Assembly: GCA_902790625.1 (NCBI GenBank)
Contig: CADASP010000006.1
Coordinates: 1-64,000 of the forward strand
DNA length: 64,000 bases
Source: an uncultured Prevotellaceae bacterium
GTDB taxonomy: Bacteria; Bacteroidota; Bacteroidia; Bacteroidales; Bacteroidaceae
Reading direction: 5' to 3'
Both the position numbers and the translations under genes were made by a program. The notes under the pieces were generated by a model that was given only the letters and a program-made list of their open reading frames with translations, was not told the DNA's origin and ran no database searches. Of the stretch, positions 23,014-31,380 are shown piece after piece (within the stretch, counting starts at the first letter, position 1; the number at the start of each line of letters is the position of its first letter).

Positions 23014-24669
23014 TTATTTCCTGCTTCTGTAGAATTTTTCGAGCGTACGGTAGGCATTCTCCCTTTCTGGTGAAGCCACTTCGCGCGACTCCACGTCGAT
23101 CTTCATCACGGGAGCGGCATCGAGGTTGTCCTTGGTGATGGCCGTCCATTGGGGCAGGCCCTCACCATTAGGATTACCCGTCTTGCAGAAGTTGGCGTAG
23201 TAGCTGAGGAAGAGCTTCGAGATGGCATAGTCCTCTTCCTGCCAGTCGTAATACTCGTTGGTGTCGAGGTTTCCCATGGCGTACTCGATATCGGCTGAAT
23301 GCACGGCGCCGGGGGCTATCGAGGGCTGCTGGGCCTTCTTCTCCTCTTCCGTCTTTTCGCGCACGCCGCCAGCCAGGGCGCCCGTCTTGTCGCCCATCTT
23401 CGCCGACACCTGCGGACGCGGGTGCATATAGTGGTAGCGATAGACGGGGAGGCCCGTCTTGGCGTGATAGTCGCAAGCCTTCCAAGTGGGGAAGCCCGTG
23501 AAGAGGTCGCTCACGAGGTCGAAGCCCTTCTGGCTCATCACGTCCTCGTCGGCTGTGATGCCGTACGCCTCAAATATTTCGTCGGTCATATCGCCAAACT
23601 GCGCCTTCATGGCGTTCTTGTAGTTCTTCAGGGTGGGAGCCTGACCTTGCAGCGCCTGCATGGGATGTGCCTCGAGCGAGTTCCAGCCCGCAAGCATTGG
23701 CACCTGCGCCTGATCGCCCCGCTCAAACACATCGTCGGCGCTCTCGGTCATGAAATAGCCGTCGAGCACCACGTTGGCCATGCCTCTTGGGGGAAGCATC
23801 TTCTGGAGCGAGTCGGCATCGACGGCCATCGCGTCGGCCAGACTGGCGATGCCAGCCCGCTTCAGCAGTTCGGCCCCGGCAGCATCGGCATCGGCCTGCG
23901 AAGCGGGCTGGAGGGGCAACACCTCGGCACCCGACGAGAGCATGGCCCCGGCAATGAGGTTTTTCGAGAGGGGCGAGCACATCAGGAGCGACACCGAGAA
24001 AGAGCCTGCCGACTCGCCCACGATGGTGATGCGGTCAGGGTCGCCACCAAAGTCGGCAATATTCTCCTTCACCCACTTGATGGCAGCCACCTGGTCGAGG
24101 AAGCCGTAGTTGCCACTGCCCTTATAGTCGGAAACCGCCGTGAGGTCGGGATGTGCAAAGAAGCCAAAGACACCCTCACGATAGTTGGCCGTCACACCAA
24201 TCACGCCCTCCTTGGCAATGGAGGAACCGTCGTAGCGGGGCTCGCTGCCCGAACCGGCCATCAGTCCGCCGCCATTGAAATAAATCAGCACGGGCAGGGC
24301 ATCGGCCGTTGTCTTGGCCGTTGTCCAGATGTTCAGATAGAGGCAGTCCTCGCTTCGGCCAGTCCCACGGAACGCCATGTCGCCGAAGATGTCGGGCTGC
24401 ATAGGGTCGTCGCTAAACTGCTTGGCTTCGCGCACGCCCTCCCAAGCCTGAACGGGCTGGGGCGCCTTCCAGCGGAGCTCGCCAACGGGAGCCTGGGCGA
24501 AGGGAACGCCAAGAAACTTCTTCACGCCGTCCTGCTCGAAACCTTCGAGAACACCGTACTGGGTTTTCACCTGAAGGCCCACTTCCGTCGCCTTCTTCTG
24601 CTGGGTGCAGCTGCCAAGAACTGCCACACAAGCGATGGTCATCATCGCAAACACAAGGTTTTTAGTCAT
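23014..24669 (-). CDS. Type-B carboxylesterase lipoprotein
   Basis: A 551-residue alpha/beta-hydrolase with the lipobox VLGSC (Cys21), so it is exported and lipid-anchored. The family start TQYGVLEGFEQDGVKKFLGVPFAQAPVGELRW is followed by EDCLYLNIW. The nucleophile is Ser220 in GESAGS, the acid probably Glu333 (GWNSLEAH) and the base His457 (GAVHSADIEYAMG). The oxyanion loop reads FNGGG rather than the common HGGG. Such enzymes cleave carboxylic esters, including acyl or feruloyl groups on polysaccharides; the substrate here is unknown. It is a single gene with its own promoter, divergent from the rhodanese/MBL gene. Confidence 0.9.
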   Translation of the reverse strand: MTKNLVFAMMTIACVAVLGSCTQQKKATEVGLQVKTQYGVLEGFEQDGVKKFLGVPFAQAPVGELRWKAPQPVQAWEGVREAKQFSDDPMQPDIFGDMAFRGTGRSEDCLYLNIWTTAKTTADALPVLIYFNGGGLMAGSGSEPRYDGSSIAKEGVIGVTANYREGVFGFFAHPDLTAVSDYKGSGNYGFLDQVAAIKWVKENIADFGGDPDRITIVGESAGSFSVSLLMCSPLSKNLIAGAMLSSGAEVLPLQPASQADADAAGAELLKRAGIASLADAMAVDADSLQKMLPPRGMANVVLDGYFMTESADDVFERGDQAQVPMLAGWNSLEAHPMQALQGQAPTLKNYKNAMKAQFGDMTDEIFEAYGITADEDVMSQKGFDLVSDLFTGFPTWKACDYHAKTGLPVYRYHYMHPRPQVSAKMGDKTGALAGGVREKTEEEKKAQQPSIAPGAVHSADIEYAMGNLDTNEYYDWQEEDYAISKLFLSYYANFCKTGNPNGEGLPQWTAITKDNLDAAPVMKIDVESREVASPERENAYRTLEKFYRSRK

Positions 24670-24697
24670 AATAATGTTTGTTTATGGGTTGATTCGG

Positions 24698-24705
24698 CAA
24701 AATTA
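24698..24705 (-). promoter_or_regulatory. -7 element of the esterase gene
   Basis: On the - strand TAATTTTG, with a TTG about 22 bases further upstream. The leader is about 25 bases long. Confidence 0.55.
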
Positions 24706-24797
24706 CAAAAAAAAATCGAAAACGCGCAAGATAAGTAAGGACAAAATTCAAGTGGGCGAAAATTCATCGGTCATACGAATTATTTGTTCGATTGTGC

Positions 24798-24826
24798 TTT
24801 GTTCTCGCTAAAGTTTTATATCTTTG
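24798..24826 (+). promoter_or_regulatory. Promoter of the rhodanese/MBL gene
   Basis: TTTG (24798-24801), 17-base spacer, TATCTTTG (24819-24826), with the start codon at 24850. Confidence 0.7.
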
Positions 24827-24849
24827 CACACGAAAACAAGCCAATCGTC

Positions 24850-25905
24850 ATGAAAAAGATTTTTACATGCCTCTTGGCCGCGTTGGGGTTGACATCAGCT
24901 TGCGGCCAAAAGAACTACGAGGATGCTGATGTGAGTGGGTTTGCAGCCCTGGCGGCCAAGCCCGATGTGGTGGTGCTCGACGTGAGGACTGCCGAGGAGT
25001 TCAACGAAGGGCATCTGGCCGATGCCCTCAACATCGACGTGAAGCAAGGCGACTTCATGCAGAAGGCCACGGCAGCCCTGACGAAGGAAAGCACCATCGC
25101 CGTCTATTGCCGCAGTGGTCGCCGCTCGGCCGATGCAGCCAGTAGGCTGGCGGCTGCAGGCTACAAGGTGGTGAACCTGAAGGGGGGCATCACCGCATGG
25201 AAAGAGGCAAACATGCCTGTGGCCACCAACGCCTATGAGGTCGATGTGTTCAAGACTAAGAGCGGTAAGACGGTCAGGTTCCATGCGCTCATGCACGCCA
25301 GCATCAGGATGGAGTACGACGGCAAGGAGATAGAGATTGACCCGGTGCTGAAGCTGCGCGAGCGTTCCATCGACTACTCCTCGATGCCCAAGGCCGACTA
25401 TATCTTCGTGACCCACGAGCACGGCGACCACTTCGACAAGGAAGCCATCAAGCAGCTCACGGGCGAGGGCACCAAGCTGGTGACGAACAAGCGGTGCGGC
25501 GACATGCTGGGCTATGGCACCATCATGGCCAATGGCGACAACCTGAAGATAGCCGACGACATCACCGTAGATGCCGTGCCAGCCTATAACACCACCGAGG
25601 CAAACAAGCAGTTCCACCCCAAGGGAAGGGACAACGGCTTCATCCTGACCATCGACGGGCTGCGGATATACATCGCCGGCGATACCGAGGACATCCCCGA
25701 GATGTCGGCCATCAAAGACATCGACGTGGCCTTCCTGCCCTGCAACCAGCCATTCACGATGACGCCCGACCAGCTGGTGAATGCTGCCAAGATGGTGAAG
25801 CCGAAGGTGGTGTTCCCCTATCACTATGGCCAGACCGACGTGAGCGGCATCCCACAGCTGCTGAAGGACGAGGGCATCGAGGTGAGAATACGCCACTACG
25901 AGTGA
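24850..25905 (+). CDS. Lipoprotein fusion of rhodanese and metallo-beta-lactamase-fold hydrolase
   Basis: ATG 24850 gives a proper signal peptide with lipobox LTSAC (Cys18); the open frame extends upstream but without a better start. Residues 25-125 are a rhodanese domain with active-site loop CRSGRRS (Cys87) and the typical GGITAWKEANMPV ending. Residues 130-351 are a UlaG-type metallo-beta-lactamase domain with HEHGDH (189-194), YIAGDTED and FPYHYGQ. Rhodanese domains handle sulfane sulfur, and paired MBL domains are known in persulfide dioxygenases, but this MBL part looks more like the UlaG/L-ascorbate-lactonase group. The order (rhodanese first) and the lipid anchor are uncommon. The true substrate is unknown. 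Confidence 0.85.
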   Translation: MKKIFTCLLAALGLTSACGQKNYEDADVSGFAALAAKPDVVVLDVRTAEEFNEGHLADALNIDVKQGDFMQKATAALTKESTIAVYCRSGRRSADAASRLAAAGYKVVNLKGGITAWKEANMPVATNAYEVDVFKTKSGKTVRFHALMHASIRMEYDGKEIEIDPVLKLRERSIDYSSMPKADYIFVTHEHGDHFDKEAIKQLTGEGTKLVTNKRCGDMLGYGTIMANGDNLKIADDITVDAVPAYNTTEANKQFHPKGRDNGFILTIDGLRIYIAGDTEDIPEMSAIKDIDVAFLPCNQPFTMTPDQLVNAAKMVKPKVVFPYHYGQTDVSGIPQLLKDEGIEVRIRHYE

Positions 25906-25938
25906 ACGACACCCGCAGAAATAGGCATAAAGAGCGGG

Positions 25939-25977
25939 AACGAGGATGGCAGCGGTTGCTGTCATCCTCGTTTCTTT
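25939..25977 (+). terminator. Terminator of the rhodanese/MBL gene
   Basis: Stem AACGAGGATGGCAGC paired with GCTGTCATCCTCGTT (one mismatch), followed by TCTTT. Confidence 0.7.
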
Positions 25978-26064
25978 ATGTGCAGTGGCAGACGCCACCG
26001 CCGACGAGATGGTCGGCGCACTGCGGCTGTGGGTGAGGGAGGGAGGACATGCGTTGCAGAAGGG

Positions 26065-29000
26065 CTATTTTACCATCACCTTGCGGCGGTGGTGGCCGTC
26101 GGTGACGATGTAGACGCCTTTTGCTCCCGCATCGACAAGGCGGCCATGCAGGTCGAAGACACGTTGAACGGTGAACGTTGAACGTTCAACGTCGTTGATG
26201 CCCAGCGCGATGAGTGCGTCGGGCAGGGCGATGGCGGGTGCTCCCTCGGGTGCCCTGAACCACGCCGTGAAGGGCTTTGCATGCACCTGTCCCGCCACCG
26301 GCTCAAAGGCTGTGTGCTCGTCGTTGAGCATATACGTCTGCTGCTGCACCCCGCCCACGGTGGTGCCCTCGAAGCTGTAGCCATGGGCACGGATGACCAT
26401 GGGGGCGTCAGCCGTAGGTGCGAAGCGCGCGTCGGTGGCACTGAACGTCAGCGGCTCGGTGCTGGCGGGGAGGATGATATAAGGCAGGTGGCGCTGCATC
26501 GTGCCGACCTCGGCAAGGCAAGGCTCATCGTGTGGGGTGATGGCGGTGAAGGTGGCCACACGCAGACCTTCGGGCAGCTGCTGCGGCTGGAAGGGGAGGA
26601 CGATGGTCTGCCAGCGGGGAGTGGCACCGGTGGCTGAGCCATCGGCCACATCGACGGTGAAAGTGGCCTCGCTGGCGATGAAGGCCTTGGGCGCAAAGAA
26701 CGAATAGCCATCGGTGAGCGTGATGCGCTCGGCATGACTGCCCACCACGACGTTGCAGCTGTCGAGGCCGTCGGGCACTTGATTGCCCACGATGTAGAGC
26801 GTGTTGGGATTGCCATTGGGGCGCACCGCCTTCACGATGCTGCCCGCAGCACTGATGTCGATGGCCACAGCCCCCGACGGCGTGTTCAGGGTGGCCTGAG
26901 GTGCCATGCCCATGAGAGACTGGTTCTGCTGCCAGTAGACGATGCCTGCCTGGGGGCGCCCCATGATGCGCAGTCCACCGTCCTGGATGTCGCCGCCATC
27001 GCCGTAAAGGATGCTCATGGCGTAGTTGGCTCCCAGTTCCAGGTTGCCAAAGTAGTAGGGCACCGCTGCCGTGCGCCGTGGCTCAATCTGCAAGGGCACG
27101 TAGACGCTTCCCGCATCGTAGAAGTAGCCGTTGCTGGCCTGCTTGAACAGCCAGAGGCGCACGGTGCCATCGAATGGCTCGGTGCTGTTCTTGTTCTGTA
27201 TGGTGACACGGCCCTGGAAGCAGTTGCCATAGATGTTGCCGCCGGAGCGGTTGGCAATGGTGTGGCTCATGTAGCGCAGCTGGTGGTCGAAGGGTATACC
27301 CTCGTCGCTGACCTCCAGCGTCCCCTCCCCCACCACGTTGCGCCCTTCGTGGTCGGTGGCGAGCCACACGTTCCACGTGCCCGATTGCTCAGGCTTGAAG
27401 TTGAGCGCTATGGTGGCCTCGCTGCCAGGCTCCACGTCGATGGCTGTCCGGCTGACGGCCTCGCCCTTGTCGGCAGTCATACTGGCCAGCAGGTGTATCT
27501 CGGTGAACAGCTCGCCATCGCCATCGTTGCGGAAGGTGGCCCGCACCGTCTGGTTGTCGCCGCGCTTGTGGTTGCCGGGGAAGCTGAGGTCGGTCATGGC
27601 GATGCTGACCGTGGGGCGCAGCTCCATCTTCGTCACGTTGCCGCCCGCATCGACCTCCACGTAGACATACCTCAGCTCAGGCGACATGTTGGTGCGCCAA
27701 GCCGTGTCGGTAGAGCGCTTGCTGATGGGCACGATGTGGTAGGTGCCCTCGGCAAGTCCCCTCACGGTGAACTCCTGCGAGGTGTAGTAGTTCTGATTCA
27801 GTTGCTGTGTGGAATAGTTGCCCACGACGGTGAGCGTCCCCTCTTCGTCAACGTAGCCGATGCCCATGTTCCATGTGGCGGCCACGCCCGACCAGTTGAT
27901 ATAGTTGGCAAAGAAGCGGTTGGTGCCACGCAGCTCCCAGTCGTTGACCGTCAGCTGGTAGCGATATTGCGGTGTATCCTCCTCGTCGGCCTTGCTGTCG
28001 TCGGGTCGGCGCATGCCAATGATGGCATCCTGCCCCATGTTGTAGCCGCCAGGGGTCATGCTGGCCCCTATGCCGCTGCTGTTGTCGGGGTCGAGCACGT
28101 CGATGCGGAAGTAGCCGTTCGACATGCCGCCCCAGCCCCAGTTCACGTGGAACAGGCCGTCGGCATCGCAACCGTCGAGCACGAAGGCATGACCGCCGCC
28201 CGCGTTTTGTCCACCGAAGGGCACGGGGTGGCCAGTGGCAATCTCGTTGTAGATAAGGTCGGTCCACTGCTGCAGGGTGTAGCGGTCGCGCTTGGCCACA
28301 TGGGTGCCGTCGTCGTAGTCGAAATAGTTCACCAAGCCGTCGATGCCCTCAGAGAAGCCCGACGACGACGAGGCGCCATAGTTCATCTTGCAGTCCATGC
28401 CCACCCAGAGCATCAGCTCGGCGATGGCCTGCTGCTGCGCCTCGGTCTCCTGGCCGTTGTAGTTGTCGAGGATATTGTCCCAGTCGATGACCGAGCCAGC
28501 AGGGACGCTGTTCAGGCGCACCGATTTCTCGCCCCGGTCGGTGCTGTATTTCTGGATGTAGCCTGGGATGGTGCGCTTCGTCTGCATGGGCCAACGGTAA
28601 TAGCCTATGACCTGCGCCATGGCCGTGGCCACACAGCCCGTGGCGCTATGGCCGCCTTGACTGCCGTCCTGGTTGTAGTAGATGGGGCAGAGCAGGTTGT
28701 AGGGGTCGCCCTGGTTCCAGTTCATCGGCAGCAGCGGCTCCACGCTGTGACGTACGGGGGTGTTGTAGAGGCGCGGCGCATTATGGGCCGGGGCCAGCGC
28801 ATGGGCTTCGTGCAGGGCGAAGAGCTGGTCGAGCTGTGCCATCTGCTCGCTGTAGCTCTGAAGCAGCCAGCGCAGACCGTCGGGAAGGTTTGCTTCGTCA
28901 AACGTTCCACTGTCGGCATAGCCCAGCACCGATGCCGAGCGGTCGTCGCCCGCTATGATGACGTAGCCTCGGTCGGCGTTGAAGATGTAGTAAGGCTGGG

Positions 29001-29229
29001 GACGTTGGACGTTGAACGTTGAACGTTGGACGTTGAACGTTGTGTCCGGCGTTGTTGCTTCGCTTGTAGAAGGGCGCTCACAGCTGGGGATGTGGTGGCC
29101 GCGACGGGCCATGAACTGGCGGGCTGTGGCCAGGGCTTTGTCGTGGTCGACGGGGTTGGCATCGGCGGGCAGCATAGCGCAGAGCATTAGGCCGACGACG
29201 ATGGATGGGAGGAGATTCTTTCTGGTCAT
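26065..29229 (-). CDS. Secreted C10 (streptopain-type) cysteine peptidase with long C-terminal region
   Basis: A 1054-residue secreted protein. A signal peptide ends near PADA. The prodomain has the Spi-type motif YYIFNADRGYVIIAGDDR (80-97). The catalytic Cys is 199 (TGCVATAMAQ), the catalytic His 347 (GGGHAFVLDG), followed by FHVNWGWGGMSNGYF. From about residue 430 on are several beta-sandwich domains with no enzyme signature, and a tail VFDLHGRLVDAGAKGVYIVTDG that resembles the short Por-type tails of the region. Heptamer repeats add FNVQRSTFNVQR to the prodomain (DNA 29001-29042) and STFTVQR before the tail. Interpain/streptopain relatives degrade host proteins, including haemoproteins and complement. 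It is the last gene of the SGNH-GH31 operon, 8 bases after the GH18-like gene. Confidence 0.9.
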   Translation of the reverse strand: MTRKNLLPSIVVGLMLCAMLPADANPVDHDKALATARQFMARRGHHIPSCERPSTSEATTPDTTFNVQRSTFNVQRPQPYYIFNADRGYVIIAGDDRSASVLGYADSGTFDEANLPDGLRWLLQSYSEQMAQLDQLFALHEAHALAPAHNAPRLYNTPVRHSVEPLLPMNWNQGDPYNLLCPIYYNQDGSQGGHSATGCVATAMAQVIGYYRWPMQTKRTIPGYIQKYSTDRGEKSVRLNSVPAGSVIDWDNILDNYNGQETEAQQQAIAELMLWVGMDCKMNYGASSSSGFSEGIDGLVNYFDYDDGTHVAKRDRYTLQQWTDLIYNEIATGHPVPFGGQNAGGGHAFVLDGCDADGLFHVNWGWGGMSNGYFRIDVLDPDNSSGIGASMTPGGYNMGQDAIIGMRRPDDSKADEEDTPQYRYQLTVNDWELRGTNRFFANYINWSGVAATWNMGIGYVDEEGTLTVVGNYSTQQLNQNYYTSQEFTVRGLAEGTYHIVPISKRSTDTAWRTNMSPELRYVYVEVDAGGNVTKMELRPTVSIAMTDLSFPGNHKRGDNQTVRATFRNDGDGELFTEIHLLASMTADKGEAVSRTAIDVEPGSEATIALNFKPEQSGTWNVWLATDHEGRNVVGEGTLEVSDEGIPFDHQLRYMSHTIANRSGGNIYGNCFQGRVTIQNKNSTEPFDGTVRLWLFKQASNGYFYDAGSVYVPLQIEPRRTAAVPYYFGNLELGANYAMSILYGDGGDIQDGGLRIMGRPQAGIVYWQQNQSLMGMAPQATLNTPSGAVAIDISAAGSIVKAVRPNGNPNTLYIVGNQVPDGLDSCNVVVGSHAERITLTDGYSFFAPKAFIASEATFTVDVADGSATGATPRWQTIVLPFQPQQLPEGLRVATFTAITPHDEPCLAEVGTMQRHLPYIILPASTEPLTFSATDARFAPTADAPMVIRAHGYSFEGTTVGGVQQQTYMLNDEHTAFEPVAGQVHAKPFTAWFRAPEGAPAIALPDALIALGINDVERSTFTVQRVFDLHGRLVDAGAKGVYIVTDGHHRRKVMVK
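26161..26200 (-). repeat. Heptamer array (TTCAACG family) before the C10 tail
   Basis: GTTGAAC/GGTGAAC units in tandem, read on the coding strand as part of DVERSTFTVQR. They lie directly before the C-terminal tail. Confidence 0.75.
29001..29042 (-). repeat. Heptamer array (TTCAACG family) in the C10 prodomain
   Basis: Exactly six heptamers (GACGTTG or AACGTTG on the + strand), 42 bp in all, coding TTFNVQRSTFNVQR in an otherwise ordinary prodomain. Confidence 0.85.
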
Positions 29230-29237
29230 TTGCTGTT

Positions 29238-30575
29238 CTATCTGTTTGTGTTTATCAGCTTCTTCTTGCCACCTTCTATGATGATGGAGGAGCGATGGCG
29301 GCGGCCCAGCAGGTCGTAGACACGTTGAACGTTGTGCGTTGCGCTCGGCTTTGCCGCTTCGCTCGTCGAAGAACGTTCAACGTCGTCAATGCCCTGCTCT
29401 TCAGCGTCTATGCGCTCTATTTTCAGCGACGAGAGGCGGTTGCCCCACGCTCCCATGCGTGGCAGCTCGGCATCGGTCCACGACTTCGACGAGCCGGTGA
29501 GGTCGGCGTTGACATAGGCAGTGAGGCGGTAGCCCTCTGCCAACCGAAACGAGGCGATGTCCTTGTTGGTGATGCCCCAAGCGGCCAGCTCGCCGGCGCA
29601 GTAGCTGCCCTCGGGCAGAGCCACGGCATAGCCCTCGAAGTTGTTGTCGCCGTAGAGGGTGGCCACGGGCGCGTCGGTGCTCTTCGGGCCAAAGATGCGG
29701 TTCATGCCCGACGCCCATTTGTTCAGGTTCCACGTCTCGTCGTTATACACCCATACGAAGCCTCCCACCACGCCGTTGTTGTCTTTCCACGTCTGCATCT
29801 GCGCCAGCGAGGTCTCCATGTCGGTTTGGTAGTTCGTGCGTCCGGCATGCACGGGCAGCCCACCTATCTTCCAGTTGCTGGGGTTGTTGCCAGCGCCGCC
29901 ATCGTAGCACTGTATCAGCACCCGCTCGCAGGCACCGGGCCGCTCGCGGTTCAGGCCCGCCACCAAGCTCTGCCAGAACGACTTGTTGGTGTAGGGTGCC
30001 ACCGTCGTCGCGTAGCCCAGGTCGTACATCATCGTGTGGAAGGCCACCGCCGAGGCGGCATCGTAGCCATGCTCGTCGTCATTGTTCACAGCATCAATTT
30101 CGGGCACGGCCTCCTTCAGCGCCTTGAAATTGCGGTAGAGGATGGTGCCCTCGCCCGTCCCTTCCTTGTTCACCAAGTCCTTGATGCGCTTGTACGACTC
30201 GTTGCCCCATCCACCGATGCAAATCTCTATGCGCTCAATGCTGGTGGGCCATGTCTTCAGCGCCTTCACGTCGTCGGCATAGTGGGGCTGGGTGTCGGCA
30301 AACACGTAGTCGCCGTCGCGGCAGATGGTCTCGCCGTCGGTGGTCAGCGTGCCGTCGCCCTCCACATTGACGTTGAAGAGGATGACGTAGATGAAGCCAG
30401 AGTTCTTCAGCGTCTCGATGGTGTTGGGGCGCGCCCTGCGGATATGTCCACCCACGTAGACGCCACTGCCCGGCTGCGCCTCGGCAGGGAGGAAGGACAA
30501 TAGACAATAAACAATAAGCAATAAGCAATAAACGTTATACAATATACTGGGGCGCAATACTGCTGGTGTCTTCAT
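29238..30575 (-). CDS. Secreted GH18-like protein with a beta/gamma-crystallin-like domain
   Basis: A 445-residue secreted protein. The signal peptide is partly made of a heptamer array (30497-30534). The body (residues 37-320) looks like a GH18 TIM barrel: RIEICIGGWG resembles the SxGG motif, and DAVNNDDE (161-168) fits DxxDxDxE with Glu168 as the proton donor. GH18 enzymes cleave beta-1,4-GlcNAc linkages (chitinase or endo-beta-N-acetylglucosaminidase). Residues about 325-410 (LYGDNNFEGYAVALPEGSY, then NKDIASFRL, SSLKIE) look like a beta/gamma-crystallin double Greek key. A tail VYDLLGRRHRSS, then GGKKKL, follows degenerate heptamer repeats (29318-29385). The family call is by motif only; it may be an inactive binding protein. 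Confidence 0.6.
   Translation of the reverse strand: MKTPAVLRPSILYNVYCLLLIVYCLLSFLPAEAQPGSGVYVGGHIRRARPNTIETLKNSGFIYVILFNVNVEGDGTLTTDGETICRDGDYVFADTQPHYADDVKALKTWPTSIERIEICIGGWGNESYKRIKDLVNKEGTGEGTILYRNFKALKEAVPEIDAVNNDDEHGYDAASAVAFHTMMYDLGYATTVAPYTNKSFWQSLVAGLNRERPGACERVLIQCYDGGAGNNPSNWKIGGLPVHAGRTNYQTDMETSLAQMQTWKDNNGVVGGFVWVYNDETWNLNKWASGMNRIFGPKSTDAPVATLYGDNNFEGYAVALPEGSYCAGELAAWGITNKDIASFRLAEGYRLTAYVNADLTGSSKSWTDAELPRMGAWGNRLSSLKIERIDAEEQGIDDVERSSTSEAAKPSATHNVQRVYDLLGRRHRSSIIIEGGKKKLINTNR
30497..30534 (-). repeat. Heptamer array (ACAATAA family) within a signal peptide
   Basis: Five or six tandem ACAATAA/GCAATAA units. On the coding strand they encode the hydrophobic stretch NVYCLLLIVYCLLS of the GH18-like protein's signal peptide. 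Confidence 0.8.
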
Positions 30576-30594
30576 CTTCCGTTTTTATTTAATA

Positions 30595-30643
30595 TTCAAC
30601 GTCCAACGTTCAACGTTCAACGTCCAACGTTCAACGTTCAATC
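30595..30643 (-). repeat. Heptamer array (TTCAACG family) at a gene end
   Basis: Seven tandem units TTCAACG/TCCAACG, the last slightly altered. The array contains the last codons and the stop (TGA, complement of 30631-30633) of the SusE/F-like gene, and fills most of the gap to the GH18-like gene. Confidence 0.85.
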
Positions 30644-31380
30644 ACTTCTGCGTGTATGGTCTCGTAGAAGAGGTCGACGGTGATGCGGTAGTAGCCTTCC
30701 TGATAGACGTGCCACTTGGTGTCGTCGCCGCCCTGACGAAACTGCGTGGAGGTGCGGATGTCCTCGTCCTGCGTGAAAGGATGCAGCTCGCGTGGCCCCC
30801 ACGTCATCTGCCCCTCCAGCTTGAAGCGGTCGGGTTCCACCACGTTGAAATGGCCCAGCCAGCCCTCCCACGTGAAGACGTAGGGATTCTCGCGGTCGCG
30901 GGTGAACGAGAGCATGTTGTCGCGGTTCCATTCCACGTTGTTGGCACCATCCTTGATGGCGCTGCCCGCTATGAGCACCTCGTTCCAAGGCAACAGCAAC
31001 ATGCCCGTCAGCGTGCGCTGGCCCAGGTCGATGACGAAGCGGTAGGTGTCTTCCTGAAACGACACCACCCACCCGTCGCGCTGGGCGTCGGTGGTGAGGA
31101 CGTAGCTCAGACCGTAGTTCACCACGTAGGCATCGGCCTGCTGCGGTGCCAGATACTGGGTGGCGCTGGTGGGCGTGGCGGTGGTCATCACCTTCAGCTC
31201 GCCAGCGCTGAGCGGACCCGTATAGGTGAACTTGCCGTCGGGGCGACGGGTGAGCTGCACAGTCTTGCCAGCCATGGCGCTGCCCGTGGCCCAAAGGGCG
31301 TCTTGCGCGACTACGTCGCTAAAGGATAAATGATAAATGATAAATGATAAAAGGAGGCGGAGTGTTGTTGAAGCTTTCAT
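30631..31380 (-). CDS. SusE/SusF-like secreted glycan-binding protein, copy 1
   Basis: A 249-residue secreted protein. The signal peptide (MKASTTLRLLLSFIIYHLSF) includes an in-frame heptamer array. Two beta-sandwich modules of the SusE/SusF outer-membrane type follow. The second has YVFTWEGWLGHF, RFKLEGQMTWGPRELHPF and the terminal GYYRITVDLFYETI, the typical last strand of that fold. Such modules bind glycan chains at the cell surface without cutting them. There is no lipobox, so anchoring is unclear. It overlaps the upstream SGNH-GH31 gene by 4 bases (ATGA). A paralogue at 45734-46453 likewise follows a GH31 gene, so enzyme and binder have been duplicated as a pair. Confidence 0.75.
   Translation of the reverse strand: MKASTTLRLLLSFIIYHLSFSDVVAQDALWATGSAMAGKTVQLTRRPDGKFTYTGPLSAGELKVMTTATPTSATQYLAPQQADAYVVNYGLSYVLTTDAQRDGWVVSFQEDTYRFVIDLGQRTLTGMLLLPWNEVLIAGSAIKDGANNVEWNRDNMLSFTRDRENPYVFTWEGWLGHFNVVEPDRFKLEGQMTWGPRELHPFTQDEDIRTSTQFRQGGDDTKWHVYQEGYYRITVDLFYETIHAEVIER
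31324..31353 (-). repeat. Heptamer array (ATAAATG family) within a signal peptide
   Basis: Four tandem ATAAATG-type units encode LLSFIIYHLS of the SusE/F-like signal peptide. Confidence 0.8.

Noticed and set aside
23299..24738. Long + strand open frame of about 480 codons
   Set aside because: It lies antisense to the carboxylesterase, whose motifs are complete. The composition is typical of a shadow frame in GC-rich coding DNA.
26734..29022. Long + strand open frame of about 760 codons
   Set aside because: Antisense to the C10 peptidase. It is His/Val/Ala-rich with no domain, as expected from a mirrored frame.
29001..29042. Heptamer arrays as a diversity-generating retroelement target
   Set aside because: No reverse transcriptase, no template repeat and no adenine-specific variation is present in the window.
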